Origin: Opisthorchis felineus
Taxonomy: Eukaryota; Platyhelminthes; Trematoda; Opisthorchiida; Opisthorchiidae
Reading direction: 5' to 3'
DNA length: 64,000 nucleotides
NCBI GenBank assembly: GCA_004794785.1
Contig: SJOL01008668.1
Span: forward strand, 217,717-281,716
Shown here: one piece after another, positions 61,301 through 64,000 of the stretch
Layout: every line of letters begins with the position of its first letter
Numbering within the stretch: position 1 is the stretch's first letter
The notes under the pieces: generated by a model
Databases searched by the model: none
Seen by the model: the letters and a program-made list of their open reading frames with translations, nothing else
Told to the model about the DNA's origin: nothing
Position numbers and translations under genes: made by a program

Positions 61301-62467
61301 AGGTGAGAACACTTGATCTTAGTCGTATTTCCGGTTTTCAGTATTGCAGAAATTTCTTTTGTTCTGCGGTACCAGTTCTCAGATTTAGGCATCTATTAGT
61401 GAAGGAGTATACCACATGCCAAAACAAAATTCTTGCTCAGATCACATTGTTTTTTGAAAGTTGTGTGTAGTGCACTTCACTTGTAGATAGATTAGTTAGA
61501 CTGTTTGCTGATCGGTTTCAATTAAGTCTTCCAAGTCTATTAACAAAGAGTGTCTGCAGGCATCTAAGAAAACACATATTTATTGGCATTTACCTAGAAT
61601 AAATGTAAGTCAAAACCATCCGATGGTTGAAGGATTGTGTAAACGTTAGTTCATTCGTCACCAATTTAATATGCCGCCAAAACCAAACGCGCATCCTACC
61701 GCGCACAACGAACACATTACCTATTCGGACTCCTCAAACTGTGTGTACAATCACGTCCTTATTGGTGGTAGCGAGTGCAACGGTAGAGAAGCCATACAGC
61801 CAGCTGTAAGGATAACCGAACATCTCTTCCAATAAAAAAAACAGAAACGATGATTTCCAGATATTTGGAGTCTTTGCAAAATGTTAACAATTTAGATGCA
61901 TGTTGGACGGGCCGGTCTTCAGTCAAAAAGTTACTGATCCATTGGGCTGGGGGACAAAAAACTGGATGTAAATGCTGTTTTCATAACAGAACTGCACCAC
62001 ACACTAACCCTCTTTTCTTTTCTCAAGATGCCCTTGTCAGCATTTCTGTCACATGCATCAGCTCAACTTCGCACCTCGCGACGGTTAGGTTATCTTTATT
62101 ACTTGGCCCTGGTCCGCAGGTTCTCTGTAGTGACCCTGTTTCTGATTCGTGTTTCTTACCTAATTCCAGGGCATTATATGGTCCGGTGCGATTTTGAAAT
62201 TTAAACTAAGTTCTTGTCACTCCCTCGCCGTATTTGCCAACGGGAAAAGATGTACAAACGGGTCTCCCAACCAACTGGTTCGTGAATATTTTCAGCCCCT
62301 CATTTTCTGATGTATGGATGCTCCTTCGACTTTCCTTTTAGATTCTCAAAAAATTCAACCTGAATCTGGAGAGCGGGAAGACTGTGGCACTTGTTGGTCC
62401 AAGTGGTTCCGGAAAAAGCACGATTGTTCAACTCTTACTGAGATTCTACGACCCAACATCAGGTGTT
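34316..62467 (+). CDS. P-glycoprotein / multidrug resistance-like ABC transporter (ABCB family), 5' two fifths of the gene
   Basis: Eight exons join to about 425 residues and the gene continues past the window. Proteins of this family use ATP to move lipophilic compounds across the plasma membrane, with two halves of six transmembrane helices plus one nucleotide-binding domain each. Residues 1-33 are a charged N-terminus, followed by FRYSDWREK, which matches the conserved start of TM1. TM1 is about 43-66, TM2 91-114, TM3 173-187, TM4 190-212, TM5 276-296 and TM6 310-330. WFD and [17 protein letters not shown] are typical intracellular-loop motifs. The A-loop tyrosine is in FSYPKRPD (about 376) and Walker [10 protein letters not shown] is at 402-410. 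In human P-glycoprotein Walker A starts near 427, so spacing is normal with a shorter first extracellular loop. All junctions are GT-AG and phases agree. No stop or frameshift is present. In parasitic flatworms such pumps are studied for drug efflux. Confidence 0.93.
34426..34456 (+). CDS. P-glycoprotein exon 2 (31-bp micro-exon)
   Basis: It encodes the last base of Tyr and then [10 protein letters not shown]. With exon 3 this reads YFGL-FRYSDW, as expected before TM1. The donor GTGAGC at 34457 is strong. The following intron is 47 bp (34457-34503) and ends in CATTAG. The short introns here contrast with those of kilobases downstream, a 5'-small/3'-large pattern known from schistosomes. Confidence 0.7.
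34504..34791 (+). CDS. P-glycoprotein exon 3 (TM1-TM2)
   Basis: This phase 0 exon of 96 codons starts [15 protein letters not shown] and ends [12 protein letters not shown] before the donor GTACGT at 34792. It carries both first helices and the first extracellular loop ([18 protein letters not shown]), which is short for the family and has no N-x-S/T glycosylation site. An alternative acceptor TTCAG at 34504-34508 would drop the conserved FR, so the TTAG acceptor was preferred. Confidence 0.9.
34792..43164 (+). other. P-glycoprotein intron 3 (8.4 kb)
   Basis: It lies between LLYFK and AILRQD, which are contiguous in homologues, so no exon is missing. It holds a possible SINE-like piece near 39,300-39,400. 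Open frames such as 38,501-38,989 (minus, 162 codons) carry no recognisable domain. The rest appears to be unique or very old repeat sequence. Confidence 0.85.
39310..39400 (-). mobile_element. Possible tRNA-derived SINE piece in intron 3
   Basis: On the minus strand a box B-like GAGTTCAAACC is preceded by GTACTAACCGGGTGGTTGC. A weaker box A-like TGGCGAGACC lies about 40-50 bases upstream. The arrangement resembles a tRNA-related head, but box A is poor and no second copy was found in the window. Confidence 0.3.
43165..43597 (+). CDS. P-glycoprotein exon 4 (intracellular loops, TM3-TM4)
   Basis: The acceptor TTTTAG ends at 43164 and the donor GTGAGT starts at 43598. The exon is 433 bp, phase 0 to phase 1. 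It reads [20 protein letters not shown], the loop after TM2, then TM3 ([10 protein letters not shown]), TM4 ([15 protein letters not shown]), and the coupling-loop region [18 protein letters not shown]. It is the most strongly conserved exon in the window apart from the Walker A exon. Confidence 0.95.
43598..50400 (+). other. P-glycoprotein intron 4 (6.8 kb)
   Basis: No exon is missing here, because [10 protein letters not shown] joins to VGGSITLS with exactly the family spacing. I see no identifiable element. Frames up to 112 codons show no domain. Confidence 0.85.
50401..50507 (+). CDS. P-glycoprotein exon 5 (TM5)
   Basis: It reads [20 protein letters not shown], then [17 protein letters not shown] is the family signature at the outer end of TM5. 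The acceptor is TTCCAG and the donor GTAAGT, 107 bp, phase 1 to phase 0. Confidence 0.94.
50508..52670 (+). other. P-glycoprotein intron 5 (2.2 kb)
   Basis: It contains a hairpin-forming repeat at 52,305-52,368. No gene or recognisable transposon is seen. Confidence 0.85.
52305..52368. repeat. Inverted repeat, part of a dispersed motif
   Basis: GATTAGGTGGCTATTGAT and ATCAACAGCCACCTGATC form 18-bp arms with two mismatches and a 28-base loop. A related single arm, GATTAGGTGGCTGTTGATC, occurs at 58,872-58,890 with further similarity downstream. This suggests a small dispersed element, possibly MITE-like or SINE-like. Confidence 0.6.
52671..52784 (+). CDS. P-glycoprotein exon 6 (TM6 and linker)
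   Basis: It reads [20 protein letters not shown], then [18 protein letters not shown]. It has the AR.AA..VF motif that joins TM6 to the nucleotide-binding domain. The acceptor is TTTCAG and the donor GTAAGT, 38 codons, phase 0 on both sides. Confidence 0.94.
53698..53705. repeat. Left target-site duplication of the Merlin element
   Basis: GACTTTCG occurs immediately left of the element and again at 54,866-54,873. An 8-bp duplication is usual for the Merlin/IS1016 group. Because the terminal G is shared, a 7-bp reading (GACTTTC) is also possible. Confidence 0.8.
53706..54865 (-). mobile_element. Merlin-type DNA transposon (IS1016/IS1595-like)
   Basis: The 1.16-kb element is bounded by terminal inverted repeats. 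The left end reads GATCTTTTCCAGATAAGCCC then CGCC, and the right end is its exact reverse complement plus one G. Just inside each end a second copy of the CCCCGCCAC part of the repeat occurs (about 53,740-53,748 left, 54,799-54,808 right). The element is flanked by the 8-bp direct repeat GACTTTCG. It encodes one transposase on the minus strand. The identical inverted repeats and duplication indicate a fairly recent insertion into the transporter intron. Confidence 0.92.
53798..54673 (-). pseudogene. Merlin transposase with a single in-frame TAG
   Basis: The frame of 291 codons from ATG at 54,673 is broken only by TAG at 54,119-54,121 (codon 185). The N-terminus has a zinc-binding region ([19 protein letters not shown]). 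The DDE catalytic core follows: [17 protein letters not shown] with the first Asp, then after the stop [16 protein letters not shown] with the second Asp, then [20 protein letters not shown] with the catalytic Glu. The ending [11 protein letters not shown] is family-typical. Length matches intact Merlin/ISXO2-like transposases. An AATAAA signal overlaps the stop codon (53,797-53,802). Transposases of this group cut and paste the element by binding its ends. Everything needed is present except the nonsense codon. Confidence 0.92.
54866..54873. repeat. Right target-site duplication of the Merlin element
   Basis: It is a copy of GACTTTCG, identical to the left flank at 53,698-53,705. Confidence 0.8.
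55790..55809. repeat. (TGTC)n microsatellite
   Basis: Five tandem TGTC/TCTG units lie in the large intron 6. This is a simple repeat only. Confidence 0.8.
61195..61302 (+). CDS. P-glycoprotein exon 7 (linker to NBD1, A-loop)
   Basis: It reads [20 protein letters not shown], then [16 protein letters not shown]. The FSYP.RPD motif provides the aromatic A-loop residue that stacks on the ATP adenine. The acceptor is TTACAG and the donor GTGAGA, 36 codons, phase 0. Confidence 0.94.
61303..62341 (+). other. P-glycoprotein intron 7 (1.0 kb)
   Basis: It begins GTGAGA and ends TTTTAG. No feature was recognised inside. Confidence 0.85.
62342..62467 (+). CDS. P-glycoprotein exon 8 (Walker A of NBD1)
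   Basis: It reads [18 protein letters not shown], then GPSGSGKST (Walker A), then [15 protein letters not shown]. The lysine and Ser/Thr of the P-loop, which bind ATP phosphates and magnesium, are intact. The donor is GTAAGT at 62,468, in phase 0. The Q-loop, signature and Walker B motifs must lie to the right of the window. Confidence 0.96.
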
Positions 62468-64000
62468 GTAAGTCTCGTAACTAAATTCTATAAACTGGTC
62501 GAGGATTTGGAGTTTAAGTAATCAGAAGTGCACATCATAAGTATTACTGCACTCGATTAAACGTTGTTTCCAAGGTGTAACACAATACGAGGCTTTTGTT
62601 ATACAGAAAAGTTATGCTGATGCACTTTGATAGAGATTAACAAGCGGTGCATAACCAAGTGTCGTCCTTGTTGGTAATCGTCTGCAGTTCCGGAAAAGGT
62701 TTAAAACCAAAAGATTTTACGTAAAAGGTAAAGGCCGATGAGCTTAGCTTTCTGATGGTCACAATAAGGATACCTGAGGCGCAACTTAATCATGGTTGAA
62801 ACATTACCTACCACGGCAAAATCCCTATGATTTCAAGACAGACGATATTTATCAGTGATTTTGAACTTGATGTACAGTATTACTTGGCAACGGGTTATCT
62901 ATGCACAGACCGACTTAAGGTTTGACACGCACACGCAGTCAGTAGCTTCAACTCTTGCCTGCTTTGTCGCCATGATGAGCATCAGCATTAAAAGGTATTT
63001 TCATGAGTCTCCGGTACATTTTAAATGGGTAATCGTCAACGATATGAACAGGAGATTGGCTTGATAAGGGCAGTGTGAGACCGGTGGGTTATTGAGTGTC
63101 AAGGTTGGCCGCAAAGACTCCGAGAACACCACTAGTGCAAGCTATGGTTTCTGGCCCAAATCCAATGAGTTACAGTTGCCGACCTTCTTTGCTACCGAAG
63201 TCATGTTCGTGAGCTCTCAGCATCTTGACGCCTCCAAAACGGTGGTTTACCGAACATCCAGAGGATACGGACTAACCAGAGAAGCCCGCGTACTTTTACC
63301 AGAGAGCTCGTTGCGCGTGAATCTGACTTGTGACAAACTGCTCACCTATGCACTTACAGTTCAGTTGATCAGCGAGCCCGATATTATATGAACAGAGAGT
63401 GATGGTTGAATGCTATCAGCCTGACTAACTGAAACGCTCCAGAAGGCTGCATTTGCCAAAAAGAATGAGTGATTCTAAACAAGAATGGCCTTTGGTCGAA
63501 TACAAGTCAAATAAAGGTGGCAGATTTGGCCCATCATATGAGAATCACTTAACCAGACTTCAAGTTTTCCTCAGGACAAGTCCGCATTTTTTCTATCGTG
63601 TAAAAAGTACACTAAGGAAGCCAGACAATCACAGTTAGCTTTTACCCCAGGATTCTTACTGCTGGATATTTTTCCAGTCCAGTCATGGTAAGAAATCTTG
63701 TTTTCTATATAACTGTGGTAGTATACTTCCATTTATTTCAGTTTCGTTGTCCCACGAAATTATACTCTTTCCGGAAGACGATGAAGCCACAAGAATACGC
63801 ACCTTTCGGCTACATAGCAAGAGTTTGTAGAACCGGAATCACTGACGTACCGGTTATGCTTGAATGTATAGTGTGTCATATCTGATCATCATTTGTGTGG
63901 GACTGTTTCTTATTTTAGTTTGTTTTGACGCCCTTCTCAAGAGAAGACATCATTCAACTAAGTTGATTAAGTAAAACTCAGACCCTAACCTTAATGATGC
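62468..64000 (+). other. Start of P-glycoprotein intron 8
   Basis: No sequence resembling the next NBD1 segment (Q-loop or LSGGQ signature) is present to the right edge in any frame, so this intron is at least 1.5 kb. No other gene was recognised. Confidence 0.75.

Noticed and set aside
1..64000. CRISPR arrays, rRNA genes or viral integrations
   Set aside because: No regularly spaced direct repeats, rRNA motifs or viral genes were seen. The reverse transcriptases have non-LTR features and no protease, integrase or LTR was found.

Overview
The window looks like nuclear DNA from a flatworm, most likely a digenean trematode. The sequence shows a P-glycoprotein gene broken into short exons by introns of up to 8.4 kb, but with two tiny introns (42 and 47 bp) at its 5' end. 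It also shows abundant decayed non-LTR retrotransposons of RTE-like and CR1-like type, a tRNA-derived SINE and a Merlin DNA transposon. No bacterial operons, CRISPR arrays or rRNA genes were seen. The species cannot be fixed from the sequence alone.

Positions 1 to about 15,720 are a graveyard of non-LTR elements on both strands. RTE-like pieces lie at 3-212 (+), 1437-3574 (-), 5430-5640 (+), 9290-10600 (+) and 10780-10980 (+), with endonuclease pieces at 5680-5960, 12195-12545 and 13180-13490 (+). Two copies of one CR1-like family point in opposite directions, at 6693-8712 (+) and 13690-15720 (-). A SINE head with Pol III boxes A and B lies at about 6500-6690.

Positions 17,150 to 31,600 belong mainly to one long EN-RT non-LTR family. 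A large copy on the minus strand runs from a candidate ORF1 (about 30.4 kb) through an endonuclease (28.8-27.7 kb) into the reverse transcriptase. There it is split between RT motifs A and B by what looks like a 5'-truncated copy of its own family (about 26.6-23.85 kb). It then resumes (23.85-22.9 kb) and ends in a long non-coding 3' region. A third, plus-strand 3' end at 17.15-18.65 kb carries an (ATT)n tail and an internal tandem duplication.

Positions 34,316 to the right edge hold a partial ABC subfamily B transporter (P-glycoprotein/MDR type) on the plus strand. Eight exons join in consistent phase and encode about 425 residues: a short acidic N-terminus, six transmembrane segments, and the start of nucleotide-binding domain 1 including Walker A. 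The rest of the gene lies beyond the window. Its sixth intron holds a nearly intact Merlin transposon, with matching terminal inverted repeats, a 7-8 bp target-site duplication and a transposase broken by one in-frame TAG.

The transporter is the only conventional host gene I can support. Everything else of coding character is mobile-element debris.
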